Source: Klebsiella huaxiensis
Lineage (GTDB): Bacteria > Pseudomonadota > Gammaproteobacteria > Enterobacterales > Enterobacteriaceae
Length of the DNA stretch: 64,000 bases
NCBI RefSeq assembly: GCF_003261575.2
Contig: NZ_CP036175.1
Coordinates: forward strand, 2,294,001 to 2,358,000
Direction: 5' to 3'
In this document: positions 25,761 to 33,574 of the stretch, piece after piece
Layout: each line of letters opens with the position of its first letter
How positions within the stretch are numbered: position 1 is the stretch's first letter
Program-made: the position numbers and the translations under genes
The notes under the pieces: generated by a model
Told to the model about the DNA's origin: nothing
Databases searched by the model: none
What the model saw: the letters and a program-made list of their open reading frames with translations, nothing else

Positions 25761-26630
25761 ATGCTTAGCGGAGTTTATGTCAGCTTACGTTTTATCCATT
25801 TTATCTCGCTGATGATCGCCTTCGGCTGCGTGCTTTACGGTGCGTGGTGGGCGCCGGTGACCTTGCGTCGTTTGCTGATGCAGCGCTTCTATCCGCTGAT
25901 GCGCCATTTATTGTTGGCGAGCGCGCTGTCGGCGCTGTTGATGTTGATAGCGCAGGGTGGATTAATGGGCAACGGTTGGCCGGATGTCTGGCAGCCCGCC
26001 GTCTGGCAGGCGGTTGCCGGGACACAGTTCGGCAGCGTGTGGGTGTGGCAAATTTTGTTGGCCCTGGTCGCGCTGGTGGTGGTATGGCTGAAACCACGGC
26101 GTCCGGCCCGCTTGCTGCTGATCCTCCTTTGCGCACAATTACTGCTGCTGGCAGGTGTTGGTCATGCCGCGATGAATGAAGGCTGGCAGGGGATACTGCA
26201 ACGGACAAACCATGCAGTGCATCTGTTTTGTGTCGCCAGCTGGTTTGGCGGTTTGTTGCCGTTTATCTACTGTTTACGCCTGGCGCATGGGCGCTGGCGG
26301 CAGGCCGCTATTTACACCATGATGCGTTTTTCGCGTTACGGGCATCTGGCGGTGGCCGGAGCCATCGCCAGCGGCATAGTGAATGCGCTGTTTATCCAGG
26401 GAGGACTCATCAGCGACTCGCCCTGGGGGCGGATGCTGTTGTTCAAATGTGCCCTGGTGGCCGCAATGGTGGCAATTGCGCTGGTGAACCGGTATGTTTT
26501 GGTGCCACGCATCTCGGCAAGCGGAACGAGGGCGGAACAGCTCATTGTGCGAACCACGCAGATGGAAATAGTATTGGGCGCGCTGGCACTGTTTGCCGTC
26601 AGCCTGTTTGCGACCTGGGAACCTTACTGA
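25761..26630 (+). CDS. yebZ: YebZ, CopD-family copper transport membrane protein
   Basis: This 289-residue integral membrane protein has about eight transmembrane helices and the CopD domain. Conserved His and Trp residues occur in LRFIHFISLM (helix 1), TNHAVHLFCVASWFGGLLP and MRFSRYGHLAVAG. CopD partners move copper across or handle it at the inner membrane together with a CopC protein. The gene starts four bases after yobA and ends 16 bases before yebY, so the three form one operon. Confidence 0.93.
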   Translation: MLSGVYVSLRFIHFISLMIAFGCVLYGAWWAPVTLRRLLMQRFYPLMRHLLLASALSALLMLIAQGGLMGNGWPDVWQPAVWQAVAGTQFGSVWVWQILLALVALVVVWLKPRRPARLLLILLCAQLLLLAGVGHAAMNEGWQGILQRTNHAVHLFCVASWFGGLLPFIYCLRLAHGRWRQAAIYTMMRFSRYGHLAVAGAIASGIVNALFIQGGLISDSPWGRMLLFKCALVAAMVAIALVNRYVLVPRISASGTRAEQLIVRTTQMEIVLGALALFAVSLFATWEPY

Positions 26631-26646
26631 ATTAACTGGTTAAATC

Positions 26647-26985
26647 ATGAAAAAAATCGTTTTGACACTGTTGTTATTGGCAAGTTCTGGCGCTGCGCTG
26701 GCGGCACCAAAGGTGATTACCGTGAGCCGCTTTGAAGTGGGTAAGGAGAGCTGGGCGTTTAATCGTGAAGAGGTGATGCTGACCTGCCGTCCCGGCAATG
26801 CGCTGTTTGCCATTAACCCCAGCACCCTGGTGCAGTACCCGCTAAATGAAGTCGCCGAGCAGCAGATGAAAGACGGCAAGACCAACGCCCAGCCGATTTC
26901 TGTGATCCAGGTCGATGATCCGCAGCAGCCAGGACAAAAAATGAGCCTGACGCCATTTATTGAGCGTGCGCAGAAACTCTGCTGA
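26647..26985 (+). CDS. yebY: YebY, DUF2511 exported protein
   Basis: The 112-residue protein has a clear signal peptide (MKKIVLTLLLLASSGAALAA), then a compact domain with two cysteines, in MLTCRPG and at the C terminus (QKLC). They could form a disulfide in the periplasm. The function is unknown; its operon with CopC- and CopD-like proteins suggests a part in copper handling. An intrinsic terminator follows, then the SdsR small RNA gene. Confidence 0.9.
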   Translation: MKKIVLTLLLLASSGAALAAPKVITVSRFEVGKESWAFNREEVMLTCRPGNALFAINPSTLVQYPLNEVAEQQMKDGKTNAQPISVIQVDDPQQPGQKMSLTPFIERAQKLC

Positions 26986-27014
26986 TCGGTACTAGTATCC
27001 AACTGTATTTGCAT

Positions 27015-27058
27015 GAAAAAAACCGCCATCGTCCCTTGCCGGGAGTGGCGGTTTTTTG
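27015..27058 (+). terminator. Intrinsic terminator after yebY
   Basis: AAACCGCCA and TGGCGGTTT pair around TCGTCCCTTGCCGGGAG, with A-tract and T6 flanks. It closes the yobA-yebZ-yebY operon and could also act on minus-strand transcripts. Confidence 0.88.
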
Positions 27059-27142
27059 TTGGCATTCGCAATTTTGACAGGAATTATTCGTCCACTTTTG
27101 TCGCGGACTGGAAAACCTGACACGGTAAACTATTCTTATAAG

Positions 27143-27245
27143 GCAAGGCGACTTAGCCTGCATTAATGCCAACTTTTAGCGCACGGCTCTCTCCCAAGAG
27201 CCATTTCCCTGGACCGAATACAGGAATCGTGTTCGGTCTCTTTTT
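27143..27245 (+). ncRNA. sdsR: SdsR (RyeB) sigma-S-dependent small RNA
   Basis: The 103-nt stretch begins GCAAGGCGACTTAGCCTGCA, contains TAATGCCAACTTTTAGCGCA, and ends with a strong hairpin (GACCGAATACAGG.../...TGTTCGGTC) plus a T5 run. It agrees almost base for base with E. coli/Salmonella SdsR as I recall it. A CTATTCTTA -10 element with extended sigma-S character lies at about 27130. SdsR is an Hfq-binding stationary-phase RNA that represses ompD, mutS and others. In E. coli the antisense RNA RyeA covers the same locus; here an ERIC element begins 3 bp downstream. Confidence 0.93.
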
Positions 27246-27248
27246 ATC

Positions 27249-27444
27249 TATACCCGTCATACTTCAAGCTGTATGTGCGTTGGCTTTCCTCGCTCACCCC
27301 AGTCACTTACTTCTGTAAGCTCCTGGGGATTCACTGCGTCGCCGCGTGATTCGCCCCTACGGGACTCACCCTTCCAGGGCCAGCGCAAGCGCTGTTCAAA
27401 ACGGTTAACCGTTTTGTCCTGCACCTCGAATTATTTTGGGTATA
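27249..27444. repeat. Long ERIC element (196 bp) with internal insertion
   Basis: The ends are TATACCC (27249-27255) and GGGTATA (27438-27444), a perfect 7-bp inverted pair. The middle has the ERIC core in reverse: CGCTCACCCCAGTCACTTAC and GTAAGCTCCTGGGGATTCAC are essentially the two sites used for ERIC typing. The extra roughly 70 bp (about 27350-27420), with nested palindromes such as AAAACGGTTAACCGTTTT and CCAGCGCAAGCGCTG, corresponds to the known long ERIC variant. It lies between sdsR and the fimbrial adhesin gene. Confidence 0.93.
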
Positions 27445-27563
27445 TTATTCAGAACGCCGCAGATTCCCTTGCAAAATCCCGGATGGTTTTTTCGGGACTT
27501 TTTTCTTATACCACAACAATAATTTCCCAAACATTTCTTTTACAAAAAAATGTCTGCCGGGCT

Positions 27564-28535
27564 TCAATAAGTGACGGTCACCAGAATAGTGTCGCTATAG
27601 GTACCTGCAGGCTGGTTACTCTGCGTTGGGTTAATCTTTACCGTGTAGCTCGCAGATTGCGCCGTGCCGGAACCGGTGACGCTGAGATTATTGCTCTCCG
27701 TCCATGCGCTGCCGTTAGCCTGGTAAAACTGATACTGCAACCAGGCCGTCTGTTGCGGCAGGCTCATCCGCCGCCAGTCGCCGACGCTGGTGTTGGTAGT
27801 GCTGGTGAGGTTTACGGTATAGGCCGCATTCTTAGTACAGCGAATGGCGAGTTGGCCACTGTAGTCACTAAAACTGGACGGCAGGGCGGCAGAGGTAAAT
27901 ATGACTTCCGGCGCGCTGTCGATATAGCAAAAATTGGTCACCTGCAACGACACATTCACCGTGGATACCAGGGTTCCGTTGTTTGGAATACATATCTTAA
28001 TGCCCAACAGGTCGAGCCCGACGTAGCAGAATCTATACACCCAGGTAATTTTTAATGTATCGGTATAGGTACCGGCAGGGATATTTGCTCCGGGGGTGGT
28101 TCTGAAGTAGAGCGGCATGGTCCCGTCGCTGGTGTTAAATAACCCCAATAAATCGAGCAGCGTTGTTCTGCTCCAGCTAATCACGCCGCCATCCTGATAG
28201 GCTGGCGAGCATGAAGAGTCAACGCAGATGCTATATGGGACCGCATCGCCGGCGCCATTGAGCAGTAGTGGAATTTTGTTGCTCTGATTCGTTGAAGACA
28301 GGGTGGCGGTTAAGGTATTGGTCGAATTAAGTGATGCTACTTCTGGAGAGCAGTAAAAGCCTGCGCCCGCCAGGACGCCCTGCGGCGCGCTGTTGAGCGT
28401 AAATGAATCGACCGGGCCGATTTTGGGCGAACTGGCTATGATGTTACAGGCAGCCAGTGCGCTGACCGATTGTGTCAGCAAAAATAGCGCAACACATAAA
28501 AATAGAAGGTGTTTCAACGTTGTCTCCGTTGTCAT
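27564..28535 (-). CDS. Archaic (Csu-like) pilus tip adhesin
   Basis: The 323-residue precursor has a signal peptide ending near VSALAAC. An N-terminal SCPU-like domain (about 28-190) is followed by a C-terminal pilin domain (about 195-323) ending in the strand YSDTILVTVTY. Two-domain proteins at the end of archaic chaperone-usher operons, such as CsuE of Acinetobacter, are the tip adhesins, and hydrophobic loops give binding to surfaces. It is the last gene of the five-gene operon. Its ATG shares one base with the usher stop. The receptor is unknown. Confidence 0.85.
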   Translation of the reverse strand: MTTETTLKHLLFLCVALFLLTQSVSALAACNIIASSPKIGPVDSFTLNSAPQGVLAGAGFYCSPEVASLNSTNTLTATLSSTNQSNKIPLLLNGAGDAVPYSICVDSSCSPAYQDGGVISWSRTTLLDLLGLFNTSDGTMPLYFRTTPGANIPAGTYTDTLKITWVYRFCYVGLDLLGIKICIPNNGTLVSTVNVSLQVTNFCYIDSAPEVIFTSAALPSSFSDYSGQLAIRCTKNAAYTVNLTSTTNTSVGDWRRMSLPQQTAWLQYQFYQANGSAWTESNNLSVTGSGTAQSASYTVKINPTQSNQPAGTYSDTILVTVTY

Positions 28536-30862
28536 CAGTTGCAGCTAACCGGGCCGATCCGCTGCGGGACAGGCGTTGATTCCGGGAGTTCGAACTCCAC
28601 GTGGCATCGCACCCCCCCGGCGTTTATCGTGACGTCATTTTTGCGTGTGAGATGCGAGAACCAAACCACCCCGTCGTAGCCCACCAGACCTTGCTGTTTA
28701 CTGTTTTTCTCCTCAACCGGCGTACCGACCGGCAACGGCTGCCCTTGGGCATCGACGAAAACAATCGTCGCCGAGCGCACGCGGTTTACCGGGAAATCAA
28801 CCAGCGCGCCGCTGCCTTCACGGACTGCAATACGCTTCTCCACCGTGGCGGCTTCGGTATCCGTCGGCAGAGGAAGCGTATCAAGGGTGACTTTTCCCGG
28901 GTACCAGGCCGCAGCCCAGGGGATCAGTAGATGGCCGTTCTTATCCGTCACGCCGACCTTACGGTTTTCATAATTAACCGCAATATTCGGGTAGTTGTCG
29001 GTGGAAACAACGATAAAGGCGTCGTTAATTTGCCGGGCGAAGAACAGACTGTTATCCATCAGCACCACCGAACCCGTGGCTTCAAACCAGCTGTGATGAT
29101 CGTCACGTGAGCCGTAGTAGCCTCCGCTCAGCGTTGACACGCGGTTGATCCAGGTGAGATCCGCCTGGCTATAATTATCGCCGCCAACCGAGTGGGCGAG
29201 ATTCCAGCCCAATCCGCCTTCTGCCGGTGCAGAGCGACTCACACTGATATTTTCTCCCCATTGACCGGAGCTGGAGCGCTGGCCGCTTAACTGCACTGAA
29301 CTTTGCGAATCAAAGGGGATGATGACCTGCAGCATGCTGGCGTAGCTATTTTCTTGCAGATCGCGGTTTACGCTCAGGCTGAAGCTGCTGCTTTTCCACA
29401 GGCTGCGGCTCCAGGATAGGTTCATCAGGCGCGTTCGTGAATTATCCTCGGCCTTGATATCGAAGTAGCCAATGCTAAAAGAACCCAATACGCGTCCCCA
29501 TGGACTCAGGCTCAGCGTGGCCTGGTCTGACTGGCGGCTTAGCATGCTGGTCGAACCATAGGTGCTGAGGTTGTCATAGTTAGCGCTGCGCTGAATATGC
29601 TGGTAATTAATCCCCCAGCTATTGCCATAGTAAGAGTAACCCGCAGTGAGCTGGTTGCCATTTCCTTCGCCGCGGCTGGCGCTGGTCGACAGGCTGAGGG
29701 TCCCCAGATTACCCACGCCGATATCGCCGCCAACCCCGGCATTGGTTAATCCTTTGCGGTCTTCGCTATGCGCTGAGAGGGTTAGCCAGTTGTTTAACCC
29801 ATAGCGGTAAATCGCGCTTACCGCGCCGGTGCCATAATCGGCATTTTTGATACCGTAATTGTTGCGCAGGGCGCCGACGGTGAAATCAAAATCGCTTAGA
29901 CCCTCCCGCAGGAGGGTATTTGAGACGTAAAAGGGAATATTGGTGGAAACCTGGCGGCCAAGGGCGTCGGTCGTTACCACGGTAGCTTCACCCGCGCCGC
30001 TGATATAGGGCACATTGGTCAGCGTATAGGGGCCGCCATTAATCTGCGAAGAGCTGGTTTTAAAACCATTGATAAACAGGTCGACACTTGAGGGGACCGC
30101 CGCACTGCCGGATAAGTTGAGCAGCGGATAAGTCACCAGATCCGGGCGAACGCTGAAGTTGCGGCTTACGCGTAGTCCACCCATACGCACGGAGCTGCTC
30201 CAGGTGAGCGCGTTGCTCACAACATCACCTGCCTGGTAGCTTATCATCCGCTCGCTATCGCTGTACTTCCACAGGGTGTCGTAGCGCATATAGCCCTGCT
30301 GCTCATAGCCTGTTGAAGACCAGTTTTGTCGGAACACCGCATTATTGGAGAGGATACCTGCCGGGCCAAAAAGACGCGTTTCGCTGTAGGTGCTGGTGGT
30401 TTGCGTGTCGTCTGATGAGAAAAGGTTGTAGGCATCGTAGTTAAATAGAATCCCTGGACTGCTAATCGCGCCTTGGTAATTTTGCCCTGATGCCTCGCCG
30501 ATTTTCTGCTCAGGAAGCCAGTTGTCCGGGACCTGCAGTTTGAGCATTTGCCCGGCCTGGTCATATTCCACCTTCACTGAAGGGAGAGTGGTGATATCCA
30601 CCAGCGTGTCGCTGGTCTTCAATGGGATATGCGACTGCTGCAAAACGCTGGCTGAGACCCAATAATGACCATTGATGACCTTGACCGGAACGGTACCCGC
30701 AGGGGTATTGCCGTTGACCGATAAACCGAGGTACAGCTCATATTCCTGCTTTTCGCTGTACGATGCCGCTGGCGCAGGCAACGAATCGTAGGTCGCGGCG
30801 TAAGCTGTTACCGACGCAATCGCCAGCAGCCCCCCATAGGTCGCCCTTTTCAGGTCTCTCAT
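28535..30862 (-). CDS. Archaic chaperone-usher pathway outer-membrane usher
   Basis: The 775-residue protein begins with a signal peptide (MRDLKRATYGGLLAIASVTAYAA), then an N-terminal chaperone-binding domain, a long beta-barrel region rich in alternating aromatic strands (about 150-620) with a plug, and a C-terminal domain ending in a Cys pair region (GGVRCHVEF... VSCN). FimD/PapC-type FVNG-like loops appear as DLFINGFKTSSSQINGGPYTL. It is CsuD-like in operon position and size. It threads subunits through the outer membrane. Two bases separate it from the chaperone gene upstream. Confidence 0.93.
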   Translation of the reverse strand: MRDLKRATYGGLLAIASVTAYAATYDSLPAPAASYSEKQEYELYLGLSVNGNTPAGTVPVKVINGHYWVSASVLQQSHIPLKTSDTLVDITTLPSVKVEYDQAGQMLKLQVPDNWLPEQKIGEASGQNYQGAISSPGILFNYDAYNLFSSDDTQTTSTYSETRLFGPAGILSNNAVFRQNWSSTGYEQQGYMRYDTLWKYSDSERMISYQAGDVVSNALTWSSSVRMGGLRVSRNFSVRPDLVTYPLLNLSGSAAVPSSVDLFINGFKTSSSQINGGPYTLTNVPYISGAGEATVVTTDALGRQVSTNIPFYVSNTLLREGLSDFDFTVGALRNNYGIKNADYGTGAVSAIYRYGLNNWLTLSAHSEDRKGLTNAGVGGDIGVGNLGTLSLSTSASRGEGNGNQLTAGYSYYGNSWGINYQHIQRSANYDNLSTYGSTSMLSRQSDQATLSLSPWGRVLGSFSIGYFDIKAEDNSRTRLMNLSWSRSLWKSSSFSLSVNRDLQENSYASMLQVIIPFDSQSSVQLSGQRSSSGQWGENISVSRSAPAEGGLGWNLAHSVGGDNYSQADLTWINRVSTLSGGYYGSRDDHHSWFEATGSVVLMDNSLFFARQINDAFIVVSTDNYPNIAVNYENRKVGVTDKNGHLLIPWAAAWYPGKVTLDTLPLPTDTEAATVEKRIAVREGSGALVDFPVNRVRSATIVFVDAQGQPLPVGTPVEEKNSKQQGLVGYDGVVWFSHLTRKNDVTINAGGVRCHVEFELPESTPVPQRIGPVSCN

Positions 30863-30864
30863 GG

Positions 30865-31629
30865 TTAACGGTTCGCCGGAATTTCCACCGCCTGACCATT
30901 ATCGGTTAATTTAGCAAACAGATGCATCCCTGACGGAACAGCAGATTTGCCTACGGTCGGAAAACAGTTTTTTTTCTGCGCCAGTACGTAGCCAAGAAGG
31001 CCGTTAGCCTGAGAAATTTGACTCTTACCGCTGGCGTTTGCCCAGTAAACCGAACTAAGTCGGGCGTGTTGATTGCCGGTATTGTCGATGCAAAGCGCCT
31101 GACGGCTATTCTGCTGGGAAAGTGACCAGCGCAGCGTTGTCCTGACCGCTTCGACTGAGCCATCGTTCTTTAGCGGCGTGATGCCTTGCCCATAGGTAAA
31201 CAGCGGCAGAACGTAGCGCATGCGCATTCTCAGTCCTGCGGAGTTTTTATCCGTTTGCACTGCCGGTTGCGCGGGAGGGATCTCATCAATAACGATACGG
31301 TAGGATTTTTCTTTTCCATTCGCGACGGGAGCAACGCGCATCAATCGTACCAACTGGCGCTGTCCCGGCGCGACTGTGGTGAAGGGTGGACTGGCGACCA
31401 CATCGTTTTGATCGGCATAGGCATCGGATGACGCTTTTTGATCCCAGGAAAAAACGCGCAGCTGTAAATTTACCGGCGTGTTGCCGCGATTCTCCAGCCA
31501 CAGCTCAGAACCTTTTTCGTGGCTTTCGATAGTTTGAAATATCGGCCAGACCAGTACGGAACTGGCGGCCAGAACGGAAGCTGGGGCGGATAAAGCGAAT
31601 AAAAACAGCGCAAATCTACAGCGAGTCAT
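30865..31629 (-). CDS. Archaic pilus periplasmic chaperone
   Basis: The 254-residue precursor has a signal peptide ending near ASVLAA and two Ig-like domains. The first carries VLVWPIFQTIESHEKGSELWLENRG and the edge strand PGQRQLVRLMRV, typical of FimC-like chaperones. The archaic subtype is indicated by pairing with SCPU-type subunits rather than classical pilins. It caps subunits by donor-strand complementation until the usher accepts them. It follows the two subunit genes and precedes the usher gene. Confidence 0.93.
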   Translation of the reverse strand: MTRCRFALFLFALSAPASVLAASSVLVWPIFQTIESHEKGSELWLENRGNTPVNLQLRVFSWDQKASSDAYADQNDVVASPPFTTVAPGQRQLVRLMRVAPVANGKEKSYRIVIDEIPPAQPAVQTDKNSAGLRMRMRYVLPLFTYGQGITPLKNDGSVEAVRTTLRWSLSQQNSRQALCIDNTGNQHARLSSVYWANASGKSQISQANGLLGYVLAQKKNCFPTVGKSAVPSGMHLFAKLTDNGQAVEIPANR

Positions 31630-31646
31630 AGTAACCTGTGCGTTAT

Positions 31647-32174
31647 CTAATAGGTCAGCGTGACGGTGACCGTGTCGGTATAAGAGCCCACCGCTGGGAA
31701 GCCATTCGTGGCAAAAAGGCGGCCATAAACCGTGTAGGTTTGCGTGGTGCTCGGAAATGATGCGATGCTCAAGGTCTGCGTGCTGTTACCCCATACGGTG
31801 GCACGGTTGCTATCCTGATAAAGCTGATACGCCAGGGTATTACCACCGCCGTTCGACATATAACGCTGGGCTGCTGAGCCACCGTTAACACCATAGTCGA
31901 GAGCGATTGAAATAGCGGTGCCTGGCGTGCAGGTCACGATAATCGACCCCGCGCCTGGCGTACTGGCGACATCAACATTGCTGTAGAGCGATGACATGGT
32001 GCCGAAACTCAACGTGCCGAAATCCGTCGTTTGGGAGCCGTCTCCGGCGCCAAGCGCACAGCCTGCGGTTATCTGTGCGGAGACTTTAAACGTCTTCTGG
32101 GCAGTAGCTGCATGGGCGCCCGAGGCAAAAAGCAGAAACAATGTAAGCCACGTTGGTCGAAGCATGACGCCCAT
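31647..32174 (-). CDS. SCPU-domain pilus subunit, second gene
   Basis: The 175-residue protein has a signal peptide ending near GAHAATAQ, then one spore-coat-protein-U (SCPU) domain with two cysteines, in ITAGCALG and IIVTCTPG, and a C-terminal strand YTDTVTVTLTY. This is the subunit fold of archaic chaperone-usher pili. It is probably a minor or adaptor subunit (CsuA/B-like group). It starts 13 bases after the first subunit gene stops and is 17 bases before the chaperone gene. Confidence 0.85.
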   Translation of the reverse strand: MGVMLRPTWLTLFLLFASGAHAATAQKTFKVSAQITAGCALGAGDGSQTTDFGTLSFGTMSSLYSNVDVASTPGAGSIIVTCTPGTAISIALDYGVNGGSAAQRYMSNGGGNTLAYQLYQDSNRATVWGNSTQTLSIASFPSTTQTYTVYGRLFATNGFPAVGSYTDTVTVTLTY

Positions 32175-32187
32175 TTCCCTTATGTCG

Positions 32188-32736
32188 TTACCAGGTTAAC
32201 GTCGCGGTGACGATGTCGCTGTAGTCGCCAGCGGTAGGGGCATCCTGGTCTTCAGGGCGGATACGCGCAAAAATAGGAATTTCTTGCGGGCTGCCGGTTC
32301 CGGTGATAGCGATACTACCATCTGGCAGGATTTCGTTATTACGACCCACATCGGAGTACAGGTGATAGGCAATTAGCGCAGGACCCGTTGTATTTTTCAT
32401 ATAACGAAGATCTCCGGACCCTTGCTGGCCGCCATCCAGCGTCAGAGTTGATTGCAGATCCGCAGTACAGGCGATGGAGACTGCGGTGGCTCCACCGCTG
32501 CCGACCATTCCGGCATCAATGGAGTTGGCTAAATCGCCGTAGGCGCCAAAACTGATGTTCCCCCATTTGTTAAGTTCCCCCTCTCTGGAACCATTCGACA
32601 CCCGGCATCCGCTACCAAGTGTAAGCTGAACGCCAATCTGACCGCTTAGCGTGCCCGCGGCAAAAGATGGCTGAATGATGACGATTGCGCTTAATAAGCC
32701 GCCTAAGACACTGCGCGATATCGTTTTGACGTTCAT
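32188..32736 (-). CDS. SCPU-domain pilus subunit, first gene (probable major pilin)
   Basis: The 182-residue protein has a signal peptide ending near PSFAAG. Its SCPU domain has cysteines in GSGCRVSNG and SIACTADL and ends with YSDIVTATLTW. As the first gene of the operon it is the best candidate for the major rod subunit, like CsuA/B. An AGGTTCTCC sequence (minus-strand AGAGGTTCTCC) lies just before its ATG. The promoter must be in the A+T-rich region to the right. Five genes here compare with six or seven in the Acinetobacter csu operon. Confidence 0.85.
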   Translation of the reverse strand: MNVKTISRSVLGGLLSAIVIIQPSFAAGTLSGQIGVQLTLGSGCRVSNGSREGELNKWGNISFGAYGDLANSIDAGMVGSGGATAVSIACTADLQSTLTLDGGQQGSGDLRYMKNTTGPALIAYHLYSDVGRNNEILPDGSIAITGTGSPQEIPIFARIRPEDQDAPTAGDYSDIVTATLTW

Positions 32737-33304
32737 GGAGAACCTCTTGATGGAAAGCCGCGGAAGAAAAACAACGATGGAGCTTTATGCTTTTATCACC
32801 GAACATGCGCTCCGGTTTAGTTGATTAACATATAACTACTTCTGCGAGATAAGTGTAATGTTGTATTATCAGCTGGATTTTTTTATTTTTATGGTTTTTA
32901 AGTCTGTTTAATTTTAACGCGTTGGACGTAAATACCTCATGTTAATTTATTGTTGGTATTTTGTTTTTTCTTTGTGTGGTGATGTTGGAGGAGGGAATAA
33001 AAATTTTTTCTAAAATCTCTATCAGGCGCAAATTTTGAAACAAAAAATATGGACAAAAAGGCAGGGATAGACAATGAACGCACCGCTTTTGCGTAGGTAA
33101 GAGAGAAGACACCTGCACGAAATCAGGCCCATGGTGCAGGTGAAGTTTACGGGCCTACATCGGAAGTGGTTAAGTATATACATTTGTATGACAAATTGAA
33201 TAATGAGCAAAAAATTATTTGCTTTTATTTGTTATGGATTGTGTCTGCTTATTGATTGAAGGGGGGAGAAGAAGATTTTCAGTCCAAAAATAACAATAAA
33301 ATAT
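32737..33304. other. A+T-rich control region upstream of the pilus operon
   Basis: This 568-bp gap has no convincing gene. It is strongly A+T-rich, with several T runs at about 32870-33010, as expected for an H-NS-silenced fimbrial promoter. At 33110-33118 and 33134-33142, CACCTGCAC and GTGCAGGTG form a perfect 9-bp inverted repeat with a 15-bp spacer, flanked by further GTAGG (about 33094) and CCTAC (about 33154) arms. The role of this repeat is unknown. I found no invertible-switch repeats of the fimS type. Confidence 0.5.
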
Positions 33305-33448
33305 TTATTCTGGTGCCACAAAGGAAGGGTACAGCCAGGTCTCGATAGTGCTTACTAAAACCCAGATTTCATCGCTGAAAATAAACCAAACGGCAACGGC
33401 TAAAATAATCAACAGCATAGCCAGCAGGAAAATTTCTGTTTTACTCAT
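33305..33448 (-). CDS. Small single-TM membrane protein, unknown
   Basis: A 47-residue ORF starts MSKTEIFLLAMLLIILAVAV, with one strong membrane helix at about 5-25 and an acidic, aromatic tail ending SFVAPE. A longer reading from 33517 is possible but unlikely. GAAG six bases before ATG 33448 is a weak ribosome site. It lies between the pilus control region and the VirK-family gene on the same strand as both. I do not recognise it, and it could be a spurious ORF, although the amphipathic layout favours a real small protein. Confidence 0.5.
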   Translation of the reverse strand: MSKTEIFLLAMLLIILAVAVWFIFSDEIWVLVSTIETWLYPSFVAPE

Positions 33449-33574
33449 AACTTCAATAGCTGCCTGGAAGAGTGCGAGGAAGCCATGATAGTAACGAAAG
33501 CACAGTAGAAGATGCAAACGCCGTTACGCGAAACGGCGTTTATTCTGCGGGCTGAAAGCGATTAATCTGAGATA

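Noticed and set aside
27050..27440. RyeA antisense RNA as an annotated feature
   Set aside because: It is expected from E. coli but I cannot see its promoter or ends, and the ERIC changes the flank; left as a question in the findings.
33022..33210. 62-codon minus-strand ORF in the pilus control region
   Set aside because: It includes the inverted repeat, has an odd Cys/Phe-rich composition and no ribosome site.
32737..33304. Invertible fim-type switch ahead of the pilus operon
   Set aside because: I found no pair of flanking inverted repeats at a suitable spacing, and no recombinase gene is nearby.
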